Shown here piece by piece: positions 15,839 to 25,460 of a stretch of DNA of 46,476 nt; position 1 is the first letter of the stretch; each line of letters opens with the position of its first letter. The notes under the pieces are model-generated. The model searched no databases. It was not told the origin of the DNA and saw only the letters and a list, made by a program, of their open reading frames with translations. The position numbers and the translations under genes were made by a program. Location of the stretch: contig NZ_AUKC01000032.1 in the NCBI RefSeq assembly GCF_000424545.1, positions 1-46,476 of the forward strand. The letters run 5' to 3'. Origin of the DNA: Butyrivibrio sp. NC3005 (lineage in GTDB: Bacteria > Bacillota > Clostridia > Lachnospirales > Lachnospiraceae).

Positions 15839-17839
15839 ATGGAAAGCAAGGTTTTTATTTCAGAGGCAGACGAATATCTCTTTGGTAAAGGAACTCACTA
15901 CGAGATATATGATAAACTAGGCGCACACAAATCCGAAGAAAATGGACGAAAGGGGATGTTTTTTGCTGTTTGGGCCCCGAATGCTGCATCAGTTAATGTT
16001 ATAGGCTCGTTTAATGGGTGGGATGAAGAGCTGCATCCAATGAAGAAGCTGAAAAATAGTGGAATATGGCAGTGTTTTATTCCAGGAGTAGGAGTAGGCG
16101 AGCTTTACAAATATCTAATCACATCACCAGATGGAGAAAAACTTTATAAGGCAGATCCATATGCAAACTATGCTGAATTAAGACCGGGAACAGCATCCAA
16201 AACGACAGATTTAGATGGTTTTAAATGGAAAGATAATGTATGGATGACTGCAAGAGAAGAAAAGGATTTAAACAAAGAGGCAATTGCAATTTATGAATGT
16301 CATATCGGATCATGGATGAAGCATCCGGACGGAACAGAAGATGGTTTCTATACATATCATGAATTTGCAGACAGAATTGTTGATTATCTCAAAGAAATGC
16401 ATTATACGCATATTGAGCTTATTGGTATAGCAGAGCATCCATATGATGGTTCATGGGGATATCAGGTTACAGGATATTTTGCACCAACTTCCAGATATGG
16501 AGAACCGTGTGATTTTATGTATCTTGTCAATAAGCTACATGAAAACAATATCGGAGTAATATTAGACTGGGTTCCTGCTCACTATGCAACAGATGCACAC
16601 GGACTTGGAAGATTTGATGGACAATGCATCTATGAAGATCCAGATCCAAGAAAAGGTGAACATCCTGATTGGGGAACCAAGATTTTTAATTTAGAAAAAA
16701 ATGAAGTAAAAGATTTTCTTATTGCAAATGCGCTGTTCTGGATGGATAAGTTCCACGTTGATGGAATAAGAGTAGATGCTGTTGCATCGATGCTGTATCT
16801 CGATTACGGAAAAAGAGCAGGAGAATGGGTTCCGAATAAAGATGGTGGAAAAGAGAACTATGCTGCAATTGAATTCTTCAAACACTTAAATAGCGTAGTG
16901 CATAAGAAATATCCAGGAGTAATGACTATTGCAGAAGAATCAACCGCATGGCCTAAGATTACCGGAACTCTCGAAAATGGCGGATTAGGATTCTCTTTCA
17001 AATGGAATATGGGATGGATGCATGATTTTTGCGAGTACATGAAACTAGATCCTTATTTCCGTAAAGGTGCTCACAATATGATGACATTTGCCATGAGTTA
17101 TAATGACGCAGAGAATTATATACTGCCGTTATCACATGATGAAGTTGTTCATTTGAAATGTTCCATGTTAGAGAAAATGCCAGGTTATGAGGTCGATAAA
17201 TTTGCAAATTTAAGAGCCGGATATACATATATGCTGGGACATTGTGGCAAAAAGCTTCTTTTCATGGGACAGGAGTTTGGTCAAAACAGGGAATGGAGTG
17301 AAAAAAGAGAACTGGATTGGTATCTTCTTTCTGAGCCTCTTCATAGGGGGATGAAAGATTATGTTGCCCGTCTTCTTGAATTATATCAGAAGTATCCTGC
17401 ACTTCATGAAATTGATAATAGCTGGGATGGTTTTGAATGGATAAATGCTGATGATAAAGATAGAAGCACATACAGTTTCTGGCGTCGTAGTACAAATGGT
17501 AGGGATAACATACTGTTTGTAATTAACTTTACACCTGTATCATGGGATGGATATAAAGTTGGAGTTCCATATCCGGGAACATATGAACTTTTACTTGATA
17601 GTGCAAGCCCTGAATTTGGCGGACAGGGAACTGGAATGCAGGCAAAGATTGAGGCAGAGCAAGGCTTATGTGATTACAAGGACTATTCTATTACAATGAA
17701 TCTTCCTGCATATGGTGCTGAGATTTTTGTTTTCCATAATCCTGAATCAAAAGATAAATTGACAAGAGATTCGCATACCGAGAAGGTTCCGAGAAAAACT
17801 CCTCGAACAAGCCGCAAAAAGAAAACAATTGAAAAATAA
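15839..17839 (+). CDS. glgB: GlgB, 1,4-alpha-glucan branching enzyme
   Basis: A 666-residue GH13 enzyme that introduces alpha-1,6 branches into glycogen. It has an N-terminal CBM48 domain (FFAVWAPNAASVNVIGSFNG), the catalytic barrel, and a C-terminal beta domain. The nucleophile is D313 (IRVDAVASML) and the acid/base is E366 (TIAEEST), 53 residues apart as in the E. coli enzyme (405/458). The LPLSHDEVVH motif is also present. The ATG at 15839 has GGGGGT eight bases upstream; upstream in-frame codons extend back into the preceding gene. The last 30 residues are a Lys/Arg/Thr-rich tail beyond the usual end. No other glycogen gene is adjacent. Confidence 0.96.
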   Translation: MESKVFISEADEYLFGKGTHYEIYDKLGAHKSEENGRKGMFFAVWAPNAASVNVIGSFNGWDEELHPMKKLKNSGIWQCFIPGVGVGELYKYLITSPDGEKLYKADPYANYAELRPGTASKTTDLDGFKWKDNVWMTAREEKDLNKEAIAIYECHIGSWMKHPDGTEDGFYTYHEFADRIVDYLKEMHYTHIELIGIAEHPYDGSWGYQVTGYFAPTSRYGEPCDFMYLVNKLHENNIGVILDWVPAHYATDAHGLGRFDGQCIYEDPDPRKGEHPDWGTKIFNLEKNEVKDFLIANALFWMDKFHVDGIRVDAVASMLYLDYGKRAGEWVPNKDGGKENYAAIEFFKHLNSVVHKKYPGVMTIAEESTAWPKITGTLENGGLGFSFKWNMGWMHDFCEYMKLDPYFRKGAHNMMTFAMSYNDAENYILPLSHDEVVHLKCSMLEKMPGYEVDKFANLRAGYTYMLGHCGKKLLFMGQEFGQNREWSEKRELDWYLLSEPLHRGMKDYVARLLELYQKYPALHEIDNSWDGFEWINADDKDRSTYSFWRRSTNGRDNILFVINFTPVSWDGYKVGVPYPGTYELLLDSASPEFGGQGTGMQAKIEAEQGLCDYKDYSITMNLPAYGAEIFVFHNPESKDKLTRDSHTEKVPRKTPRTSRKKKTIEK

Positions 17840-17847
17840 AAAGTGAT

Positions 17848-17916
17848 ATGCTCCTTTCTAGGTAAACAAGATAAATAGTAAAATCTTGAATTACTTAGAT
17901 GGGAGCATTTTTATTT
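17848..17916 (+). terminator. Terminator after glgB
   Basis: A long stem: ATGCTCC...TAGGTAA (17848-17865) pairs with TTACTTAGA...GGAGCAT (17891-17908), with an inner CAAGAT/ATCTTG stem, followed by TTTTATTT. Confidence 0.85.
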
Positions 17917-17937
17917 AATCGAAGTGAAATTATATTG

Positions 17938-17966
17938 TTGCAAATTAGAATAAGATTTGATATCAT
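17938..17966 (+). promoter_or_regulatory. Promoter of the Ig-repeat protein / PP2C / kinase operon
   Basis: TTGCAA (17938-17943), 17 bp, TATCAT (17961-17966). It lies about 100 bases upstream of the start and directly after the glgB terminator. The leader contains motif copy B. Confidence 0.6.
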
Positions 17967-18000
17967 TTAAAACTGTTTGTATTAGCATTGGATTTTTTGT

Positions 18001-18035
18001 GCGGAAATAAAGCTATTAAAGTAGGCGAGTGAACA
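18001..18035 (+). repeat. Short conserved motif, copy B (GCGGAA ... AGGCGAGTGAACA)
   Basis: GCGGAA (18001-18006) and AGGCGAGTGAACA (18023-18035) recur here in the 5' leader of the large surface protein. The second word is identical over 13 bases to 2061-2073 and the spacing differs by one. An AGCTA/TAGCT pair (18011-18015/18040-18044) could fold around it, different from the pair flanking copy A. Confidence 0.4.
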
Positions 18036-18066
18036 GTCGTAGCTAACAATAGTGATAGGAGTAAAA

Positions 18067-21000
18067 ATGCATAAAAAATCTATGAATGTAATTAAAGCAA
18101 AGAAGTATGCAGTCATACTAATGTTGTCTGCTCTTATGGGCAATAACATCTTTTCTGTGACAAGCTTTGGTCAGGAAATTTCAAAATCATCTATAGAAGA
18201 ATATGATACGTCACAGAGTAATCCCCACAAAAATGATATAGAGGACAATGCCGTTAATCTGGAAACTGAGTGCGAAGATAACAAACCTTCTTTTGCAAAA
18301 ATATTTGTAAAAACAAGTGAAGGTGGTCATATCAGAATAAATGGAGCTGATGATGAATTCGGCTTAAATGAAGGAGAAAAAGAAATAAGAAATAGCGGAT
18401 ATGTCTATGTTAAGACTACTGATGGAAAGGCAGACTTGGATTATAAAATTATTCCGCATGAAGGATATAATGTTTTAAAAGAGTGCTTTGAGCATAATAA
18501 TACAAAAGAAACATCAGATGGAAATAACAGCTTTTCCTTTAATGTTCAGAGTAATGATTATGACAAAGTAAATGGAACACTTCAGGTCGCATTCGAAAGA
18601 GGGGCGCTAAAAAGCGGAATTGTAGAAGTTAAGGACGCATCAGGTGCTAAAGCTAAAAAGCTTATCGAAGGAAAAGACTATTATGTAGAAGTTCCAAATG
18701 TCAGCGATGAAGAATTAAGATGGAATGATACTGCTACTAGTAATGATGGGAGGATGAAAGTTAATTTTGATAAGCTTGTAGATGGCGAAAACGCAGTTTT
18801 TCATGCTGTTGCAAGTAAAGACTATTATTTTTTTGTTAAAGATTATGAATTTGATAACAGCAATCTAAAAGTTTACAAAGATCATCAGGCACCCAAAATA
18901 ATAGATGTGTCATATAAAATAAATGGTAGTGATGCATTTATAAATTCTGAATCGGGTGAAAATGTTATTTTTGCTGATAATGATGTTACCTTGTTTTTTA
19001 CAGTTGAAGACATGGAGAATAATCCAACAGATATTGTTACTTCGGAAGTATTAACCAGTAACTCTTACGAAGACTATAAACTGTATAACAAAGCAGAGTT
19101 TGTATCAAAAGAAAATAAAAAAACAACTTATAAGTATACTTTTTCGTCAGGAACCACAAGAGTTTCAGGTCTTAATATTATCGATGAAGCAGATAATATT
19201 TCAAGTACCGAAGAGATTAAAGAAAAGTTGGACTGTATTATAAAAATTGATAAAAGGCAGTGTACAAGTAGCGATGTAAACTGGCAGGTTATATCAAAAG
19301 ATTATGAATTAACAGATTCAAATGATGAAGAAATATGGTTTTCCAGACAATCTAATGATACAGATGAACCTATAAAAGTAAAATTCGAAATATCACATTT
19401 TTTCCCCGTAAAATCTGTAGTTGTCAAAAACAAAGAAGGGGAAGAAGTCTTTAAGAAAGTCAATAAACCAAAAGACAAAAGAAGTTTTATAAGAAGTCTT
19501 TTTGGCATGGATCCCTGGAAATACGAATACGAGTTTGAAATAGATTCTGATAAAGATTTGTGCGAAGATTATACAGTTAGCTTTGTGCCTATGAATTATT
19601 CCAAAAAACAGATAGTGTGTAATCAGCAGATCAAAGTACGAATAGATAACACCAATCCGGTTGATGAAATAAGATTTGAAATTCCGCTTGGTGGCGAACT
19701 TATAGGTAAAAAGAAAGATAGCGGAATCAGTGAAAAAAACAATACATATTTTTATTTAGTAACTAATCAGATAGAACAAAATCCTGTAGGTTACATATGG
19801 TCAAAAAACAGAATTAATATCAGAGTTCACGCAAGGGATGCAGTTGTATCTAATGTAAAGCCATCAGGTGTTAAATATCTTCAGTACAACGTGAACATGG
19901 AAGAGAAAAGCGGTTCACCTATGGTATATCCTTCTGGAAATATTGTAGAGTTTGATGAAGAAGGAAATGGGGTTTTAAGCGTTTCTTTAGAGCAAGAGGG
20001 ACGTTTTTTCCTTGATTCTTTGATTATTACTGATAAAGCCGGAAATAAATCCAGCGTTATGAAAGACAAGATTGAATATGTGCTTGATGCAAAGGCGCCA
20101 AGAATAGAAGTTTCAATGGTTTCTGATGACAGGGAACTTGCTGGTCAGAAGGAAAGCCCTGCATATACCAATAAAGATGTATTTGTAAAAGCAAATGTTG
20201 AAGATTTAAATTTTGATAATGAAGCAGTTTCTATAAAAACTCTTGAAGGAAAGTGGGATGCTGGTAAATTTCTTTCATATAGCAGAAACGGAATTGTTCA
20301 TACTTATGATGGAACGCTATTAGAAGATGGTCGTTATCAATTCAGTATCAAAGCAATAGATTTGGCGGATAATGAATCTGATGAAGTTGAGTCGCCATAT
20401 GTTGTAATCGACAAAACCCTTCCAAAGGTTGAAGTTACATACTCTTTTGGCAATAAAGATTTTATTCCGGAGGGGAGTGATACTACTTTCTTAAATCAGA
20501 ATGTATCTTTAAATGTGAAGTTTACAGAGAAAAACTTTGATCCGAAAAATACAAAAGTTAAGATTTTTTATACTGATACAGAGGATAAAGAACAGGCGCC
20601 TATTATCATTGATGGCTCAGAATTTATAGGTGATGAAGAATCTGGAATCTATACAGCATCAAAGGTTATAGAAGGTGAAGGAAAATATCATGTAGAAGCC
20701 TATGCTACAGATTTGGCTTTAAATGCTATGGAAGACTATGTTGGCAAAGAGTTTGTTATAGATAAATCTGCACCTAAGATAACAGTAGAATTTGATAACA
20801 ACAGCGCAGCTAATGAAATATATTACAAGGATAATAGAGTAGCTACAATTACTATAAATGAATACACTTTTGACAGTTCAAAAGCTATTAGTATGATGGA
20901 ATATAATCTTGGAATTCCTTCTCAGGGGACATGGGAAAAAGTTGGAACTAACACTTATAAAAAGACCATAAGCTTTACTCAAGATGGAAAATACAGTTTT

Positions 21001-22551
21001 GACGTAAACTGCATAGATAAAGCTGGTAACGAAGCTGAAACTATGATTGTAGAAGATTTCTGGGTGGATAAAACAGCTCCTGTAGTAGAAGTTGGTTTTG
21101 ATAACAATGATTTCAAAAATGAAAAGTATTTCAATAATAAAAGAGAAGCCTTTATTACAATTGATGAGCTTACATTTGAAGAAAGTCTTGTAGATATTAA
21201 ATCAAAAGAAGGTAAATCTCCGCTTTCTTTACGGGATGCTTTCACCAAATCTGATGATGTCAAAAATATAGAGCATAAAACCAGCATGAAATTTGAAAAT
21301 GATGGAGAATATGCTTTTGTAATTGAAGTTAAAGACTTGGCAGGAAACACTTCTAATATATATGAAAACCCTGAGTTTGTTATTGATACAACTCTTCCAT
21401 CTGTAAGCTTTGGAGGTGTTGAGGATCATTCAGCTAATAACAAAGTGGTGGCACCGTCACTTACATATATTGATAAAAATATGGATATCAAGGCAACAAC
21501 CGTAACTTTTGAAGGATCGAATAATGGTAAAGTGAACAACGACTTGGAAGTTAAGGAAATTGAAAATGGTTATGAAGTAAAATATGCTGATTTTCCACAT
21601 ATTAAAGAGATGGATGATATGTATACTATGACAGCCAATGTTGTTGATTTGGCAGGAAATGAAATTGAAGAAAGTCTTGTCTTTTCTGTAAATAGGTTTG
21701 GTTCTGTATATGTATTGGGAGATGAAACAAAGAAAATCATAAATAATTATTATACGAATAATCCAAAAGATGTTGTCATTACAGAGATTAATATCGATAA
21801 TCTCGTAGAAAAAGATATTTCTGTTTCACGTGATGGAAAGCTTAAGAAATTAAAAAATGGCAGACACTACGAAGTTAAAGCAGAAGGAAGCGATAAGACA
21901 TGGAAGAGTTTTACATATACTATAAATGCAAAAGAGTTCGGTAAAGATGGAGTGTATTGCGTAAGTGTCTATTCAACAGACAGAGCAACTAATAAGCAGT
22001 CTAATATGACCAAAGATGCCGAGATAGATTTTGCAGTAGACAAAACAAAGCCTAGTATCGTCGTGTCTAATCTTTATGCTAATGGCAAATATGAAGAAGA
22101 AAACCATGAAATCACAATTAATGTTACCGACAATATGTGTATTAAAGACTTAAGTGTATTTTCAAACGGGAAGCTTCTTGGAAAATATAATGAAGAGAAA
22201 ATAAAAGAGTTTTTTGGTACTTTTGAATTATCAATTCCTAAAGCGGATGTTGTTCAAAATATTAGTTTTAAAGCCTGTGATGCATCTGGAAATATCCAAA
22301 GTATGGGATTTGAAGGAATAGAGATAGGTGATATCGAAAAAATCGAGAAGAATAAGGAAGCAGAACGTATAAAATCAAATGCTTCTAAAAAGAGATTTTT
22401 TGTAGCCAAAATAAAAAATATAGTTGATGGTGGCAAAAATACAGATGAAAATTCATATACACTTCTTGTATCAATGATAGTAATTCTAATGAGTATTAGT
22501 ATTTTAGGGATAGTAGTATATGCAAAATCAAATATAAAAAAGAGTGAATAA
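18067..22551 (+). CDS. Large surface protein with bacterial Ig-like repeats and a C-terminal membrane anchor
   Basis: A 1494-residue exported protein. The start is the ATG at 18067, with AGGAG five bases upstream. The N-terminus is a signal peptide (basic start, hydrophobic core LMLSALMG). The body is acidic and beta-rich. From about residue 670 it consists of Ig-like units of 102-117 residues, each joined by a phrase like VIDKTxPxVEV and ending near DxAGN (DKAGNKSS, DLADNES, DKAGNEAE, DLAGNTS, DLAGNEI, DRATNKQ, DASGNIQ). The C-terminus is one transmembrane helix (TLLVSMIVILMSISILGIVV) and a short Lys-rich tail. There is no LPxTG, so it is anchored by the membrane rather than by sortase. Likely an adhesin or surface sensor. 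A PP2C gene starts four bases after its stop, implying a shared function with the phosphatase/kinase pair. Confidence 0.88.
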   Translation: MHKKSMNVIKAKKYAVILMLSALMGNNIFSVTSFGQEISKSSIEEYDTSQSNPHKNDIEDNAVNLETECEDNKPSFAKIFVKTSEGGHIRINGADDEFGLNEGEKEIRNSGYVYVKTTDGKADLDYKIIPHEGYNVLKECFEHNNTKETSDGNNSFSFNVQSNDYDKVNGTLQVAFERGALKSGIVEVKDASGAKAKKLIEGKDYYVEVPNVSDEELRWNDTATSNDGRMKVNFDKLVDGENAVFHAVASKDYYFFVKDYEFDNSNLKVYKDHQAPKIIDVSYKINGSDAFINSESGENVIFADNDVTLFFTVEDMENNPTDIVTSEVLTSNSYEDYKLYNKAEFVSKENKKTTYKYTFSSGTTRVSGLNIIDEADNISSTEEIKEKLDCIIKIDKRQCTSSDVNWQVISKDYELTDSNDEEIWFSRQSNDTDEPIKVKFEISHFFPVKSVVVKNKEGEEVFKKVNKPKDKRSFIRSLFGMDPWKYEYEFEIDSDKDLCEDYTVSFVPMNYSKKQIVCNQQIKVRIDNTNPVDEIRFEIPLGGELIGKKKDSGISEKNNTYFYLVTNQIEQNPVGYIWSKNRINIRVHARDAVVSNVKPSGVKYLQYNVNMEEKSGSPMVYPSGNIVEFDEEGNGVLSVSLEQEGRFFLDSLIITDKAGNKSSVMKDKIEYVLDAKAPRIEVSMVSDDRELAGQKESPAYTNKDVFVKANVEDLNFDNEAVSIKTLEGKWDAGKFLSYSRNGIVHTYDGTLLEDGRYQFSIKAIDLADNESDEVESPYVVIDKTLPKVEVTYSFGNKDFIPEGSDTTFLNQNVSLNVKFTEKNFDPKNTKVKIFYTDTEDKEQAPIIIDGSEFIGDEESGIYTASKVIEGEGKYHVEAYATDLALNAMEDYVGKEFVIDKSAPKITVEFDNNSAANEIYYKDNRVATITINEYTFDSSKAISMMEYNLGIPSQGTWEKVGTNTYKKTISFTQDGKYSFDVNCIDKAGNEAETMIVEDFWVDKTAPVVEVGFDNNDFKNEKYFNNKREAFITIDELTFEESLVDIKSKEGKSPLSLRDAFTKSDDVKNIEHKTSMKFENDGEYAFVIEVKDLAGNTSNIYENPEFVIDTTLPSVSFGGVEDHSANNKVVAPSLTYIDKNMDIKATTVTFEGSNNGKVNNDLEVKEIENGYEVKYADFPHIKEMDDMYTMTANVVDLAGNEIEESLVFSVNRFGSVYVLGDETKKIINNYYTNNPKDVVITEINIDNLVEKDISVSRDGKLKKLKNGRHYEVKAEGSDKTWKSFTYTINAKEFGKDGVYCVSVYSTDRATNKQSNMTKDAEIDFAVDKTKPSIVVSNLYANGKYEEENHEITINVTDNMCIKDLSVFSNGKLLGKYNEEKIKEFFGTFELSIPKADVVQNISFKACDASGNIQSMGFEGIEIGDIEKIEKNKEAERIKSNASKKRFFVAKIKNIVDGGKNTDENSYTLLVSMIVILMSISILGIVVYAKSNIKKSE
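20086..22040 (+). repeat. Tandem Ig-like domain repeats within the surface protein
   Basis: The DK junction codons occur at about 20086, 20410, 20761, 21067, 21385 and 22038, spacings of 324, 351, 306, 318 and 653 bases. The last interval is two units, with a worn junction (FSVNRFGSVYVL) near 21690. DNA identity between units is low, so this is an old protein-level repeat. Confidence 0.75.
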
Positions 22552-22555
22552 AGGT

Positions 22556-23374
22556 ATGAATGTAAATGCTGGTTTTTGGACTGAAATAGGGATTTCAAAG
22601 AAAGTAAATCAAGATGCACTTCTTATAAAGGAAGCAACCTTTCCAAAATATGGAAAGGTTGTTATGGGAGTTTTGTGCGATGGAATGGGAGGTCTTGATC
22701 TTGGAGAAGAAGCTAGTAAGGCGGTTATAAAATACCTAAATATCTGGTTTATAGAGGAACTTCCACAGATATTAAGAGAATCTTATCAGACTGTACCTCT
22801 TTTTGAAGATATGGACAAAAAACTAAATGTGCTGGATCTAATCCAGCACAACTGGCTTAGACTTGTACTGGAAATTAATCACAAGCTTAAGATTTTTGGA
22901 GAAAAGTATGATTTATATTTAGGAACAACGCTTGTGGCAGTTATCCTTATAGAAAATCACTATCTTTGGATGAATATCGGTGATTCAAGACTGTATCATT
23001 TAAAGAATGTATTTAATTTTGCGCAGCTGTCACATGACCATAGTGTAGTACAACAGATGATAGATAAAGGAGAGATTACTAAAAGGCAAGCTCCAAAATG
23101 TAGTCAAAAGAACGTTCTTCTTCAATGCGTGGGAGCAGGTATAAACGTAAATCCTGATTTTGGAAGAGGTGAAGTTAGTCCAAAAGAATCTTTTCTTTTG
23201 TGTTGTGATGGTTTTTGGCGTAAGTCTAAAGATAGAGAAATTAGAAGATTAATGAAAAAAAGCATGAAAATGGATGATGAAGAAATCTCTTCTTTACTTT
23301 CCAAACATATGAATGTCCTTATGAATAGATGGGAAGAGGATAATATTTCGGCAATCATGCTTTCTGTAAAATAA
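22556..23374 (+). CDS. PP2C-family Ser/Thr protein phosphatase
   Basis: A 272-residue cytosolic Mn/Mg-dependent phosphatase. Metal-binding motifs: VNQDALLI (D20), LCDGMGG (D42-G43), MNIGDSRLYHL, LLCCDGFWR, and EEDNISAIML near the C-terminus. There is no transmembrane segment. It would reverse phosphorylation by the kinase encoded next. The start is the ATG at 22556, four bases after the surface-protein stop; a GTG at 22544 overlapping that gene is possible. FWR in the fourth motif, where most members have GLT/GLWD, is slightly unusual. Confidence 0.92.
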   Translation: MNVNAGFWTEIGISKKVNQDALLIKEATFPKYGKVVMGVLCDGMGGLDLGEEASKAVIKYLNIWFIEELPQILRESYQTVPLFEDMDKKLNVLDLIQHNWLRLVLEINHKLKIFGEKYDLYLGTTLVAVILIENHYLWMNIGDSRLYHLKNVFNFAQLSHDHSVVQQMIDKGEITKRQAPKCSQKNVLLQCVGAGINVNPDFGRGEVSPKESFLLCCDGFWRKSKDREIRRLMKKSMKMDDEEISSLLSKHMNVLMNRWEEDNISAIMLSVK

Positions 23375-23395
23375 TGTTTTGATAAAGGAATAGTA

Positions 23396-25102
23396 ATGCT
23401 TGCTATAGGTTCACTTGTAGAAGGAAAATACAAAATATTAAATGTCATAGGTCAGGGTGGAATGAGCATAGTTTATCTGGCTATGAATGAACGAGCCAAT
23501 AAACAGTGGGCGATTAAAGAAGTCAGAAAAAGCGGAATTGCTAATTATCAGCTTGTAAGACAAAGCCTTATTGTAGAAACAAATATGCTTAAAAAGCTTT
23601 CCCATAAGTATCTTCCTAGCGTAGTAGATGTTATTGATTACGAAGACAGTATTCTTATAGTAATGGATTATATTGAAGGAAATCCTTTAAGCGTAGCTTT
23701 AGAAGATTATGGTGTGCTTCCACAGGAGTATGTTATAGAATGGGCCAAACAACTTTGTGAAGTATTGGGATATCTTCACAGTAGAAAGCCATCTATAGTT
23801 TATAGAGATTTAAAACCTGGAAATATTATGTTAAAGCCAGATGGCTGTATTACTCTTATAGATTTTGGAACAGCAAGAGAATACAAGAATGAAAGTTTTG
23901 AAGATACAACATGCCTTGGAACAAAGGGGTATGCAGCACCGGAGCAGTTTGGGGGACTTGGGCAAACAGACGCAAGGACCGATATATATTGCCTGGGAAT
24001 GACTTTATATCACCTTGTAACAGGGCATAATCCATCAGAACCGCCTTTTGAGATTTTTCCAATAAGATACTGGAATGAACACCTAGCAATAGGTTTAGAG
24101 AAGATAATTGAAAAGTGTATAATGCCAAATCCTGAAGATAGATATCAGTCATGTTCTGAAATAATGTATGATTTAGAGCATTACAAAGAACTTGGAAGTG
24201 AAGTAAAAAAAGGTGCTTTTTTTAAAGTTATGTTATTTGGATTGGCATCTGTAATGTCTATAGGTTGTTTTGGACTTTCTTCAGGTTATAGTAGCAGGGC
24301 ATTAAGTGTATCAAGTTCAGGATACAAGAATATTATTGTTGATGTAGACCAGAAGACAAGTATAGAAGATAAAATTGTTAATTATCAAGAAGCCATGATT
24401 TTAAAACCAGAAGAAGAGGCAGCATATCTAGGACTTTTGGAAAATGTATTTCTTCAGGATGAAGTTTTTTTAAGAGAAGAATCTGATAGACTCATTGAAG
24501 TGTTATATACGAAAACAAAGGGAAAATCATATATAGAAACCTTGAAAAATACTAATCCAAAAGCATATGCAGATTTTTGTTATAGACTTGGAATAGCATA
24601 TTTTTATTGTTATGAAGGTAGTGGTAATAAGCAGATGGCAACAAAATGGCTTGTAGAATCTTGCCGTGGAGACTATCTGTCAGAAAGTCAGAAACTTCGT
24701 GCAGAAAGACTAGGAAAGATTTCATCCTATTATGGGAAACTTTCAGTTATAAGCAAAAGCGGTGATTCTAAGGTAAGTTACAGACAGTACTGGGATGATT
24801 TGTGCGCAGTATCAAAGGGTGATATAGCAGCAAAGGATAATGAAACAACTGCGCTTATTATTTACCGTGAACTTGTATCACAGCTCCATGTTAATATTGA
24901 AAAATTCAGAAGGGATGGGGTTTTAGAGAAAGAAATGAATAGCAAACTGTTAGATATTGATAAACATCTCCAGAGTGACTTTAAAAAGATAGATACGGCA
25001 AATATTGAAAGAGTCGAGCAATTATTAAAAGAGGTTGAAGAAGATATCGTTCAGGCAAAAAAAGATATAGGACTTGCTTTTGAATTGTCAAAAAACAAGT
25101 GA
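23396..25102 (+). CDS. Transmembrane Ser/Thr protein kinase with non-PASTA extracellular region
   Basis: A 568-residue Hanks-type kinase. Cytosolic domain 1-270: glycine loop IGQGGMSIVYLA at 18-29, Lys41 (WAIKEV), catalytic YRDLKPGN with D138, DFG Asp156, and the YAAPEQF activation-segment end. One membrane helix lies at about 275-295. The outer part (296-568) has no PASTA repeats; it looks alpha-helical and TPR-like (EAMILKPEEEAAYLGLLENV, CYRLGIAYFYCYEGSG), with a coiled C-terminus. This suggests it senses something other than muropeptides. AAGGA lies seven bases before the ATG. It is 21 bases after the PP2C gene, the standard kinase-phosphatase pairing. The neighbouring surface protein or its ligand is a candidate signal (inference). 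Confidence 0.93.
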   Translation: MLAIGSLVEGKYKILNVIGQGGMSIVYLAMNERANKQWAIKEVRKSGIANYQLVRQSLIVETNMLKKLSHKYLPSVVDVIDYEDSILIVMDYIEGNPLSVALEDYGVLPQEYVIEWAKQLCEVLGYLHSRKPSIVYRDLKPGNIMLKPDGCITLIDFGTAREYKNESFEDTTCLGTKGYAAPEQFGGLGQTDARTDIYCLGMTLYHLVTGHNPSEPPFEIFPIRYWNEHLAIGLEKIIEKCIMPNPEDRYQSCSEIMYDLEHYKELGSEVKKGAFFKVMLFGLASVMSIGCFGLSSGYSSRALSVSSSGYKNIIVDVDQKTSIEDKIVNYQEAMILKPEEEAAYLGLLENVFLQDEVFLREESDRLIEVLYTKTKGKSYIETLKNTNPKAYADFCYRLGIAYFYCYEGSGNKQMATKWLVESCRGDYLSESQKLRAERLGKISSYYGKLSVISKSGDSKVSYRQYWDDLCAVSKGDIAAKDNETTALIIYRELVSQLHVNIEKFRRDGVLEKEMNSKLLDIDKHLQSDFKKIDTANIERVEQLLKEVEEDIVQAKKDIGLAFELSKNK

Positions 25103-25124
25103 TGATAGAGGTAATAATTAGGTA

Positions 25125-25364
25125 ATGAATAATATGTTTTGTATTTATATTGCATTAGAACAGATGGGGGCAGCCGTTATAATAAAAGAGATAGAGAAGA
25201 ATCAGACATATAGCAAAATCTTTATGGTATTTGGACTTTTATTTGCTTTTCTTAGCTTGATTTTTTTTATAATACTAAAAATTCCATCGGCAGTATCCTT
25301 AATTACAGGAATAGGAGCCAAAAGGGAAATTAGAAGAATTATGGAAGATTATAATAGAGAATAA
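25125..25364 (+). CDS. Small membrane protein, unknown
   Basis: Up to 79 residues with one or two hydrophobic segments (KIFMVFGLLFAFLSLIFFII) and a basic/acidic tail ending KREIRRIMEDYNRE. It lies 22 bases after the kinase stop on the same strand. The start is uncertain: ATG 25125 or 25134, or MGAAV at 25164; ribosome binding sites are weak. No family recognised. It may be an accessory of the kinase or a remnant of a longer gene. Confidence 0.5.
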   Translation: MNNMFCIYIALEQMGAAVIIKEIEKNQTYSKIFMVFGLLFAFLSLIFFIILKIPSAVSLITGIGAKREIRRIMEDYNRE

Positions 25365-25386
25365 TGATATTCACAAATAAGGCCGT

Positions 25387-25415
25387 TTTACATTAATGAA
25401 GATAAGTAGTATATT
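25387..25415 (+). promoter_or_regulatory. Promoter of the 234-aa membrane protein
   Basis: TTTACA (25387-25392), 17 bp, TATATT (25410-25415), 45 bases before the start codon. The gene after it can therefore be expressed apart from the kinase operon. Confidence 0.55.
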
Positions 25416-25460
25416 AATTGCAAGTTTTATAGTATTTATTAATGGAGAAAGGCGAATATT

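Noticed and set aside
20979..21350. 123-codon minus-strand frame inside the Ig-repeat gene
   Set aside because: Antisense shadow of a strongly coding + strand gene, with no ribosome binding site and a Ser/Leu-rich translation typical of shadows.
22254..22619. 121-codon minus-strand frame at the end of the Ig-repeat gene
   Set aside because: Lies antisense to the membrane anchor and the PP2C start; hydrophobicity is explained by the complementary coding sequence.
23396..25102. PASTA kinase (PrkC/Stk1 type)
   Set aside because: The extracellular part has none of the PASTA repeat pattern and looks helical instead.
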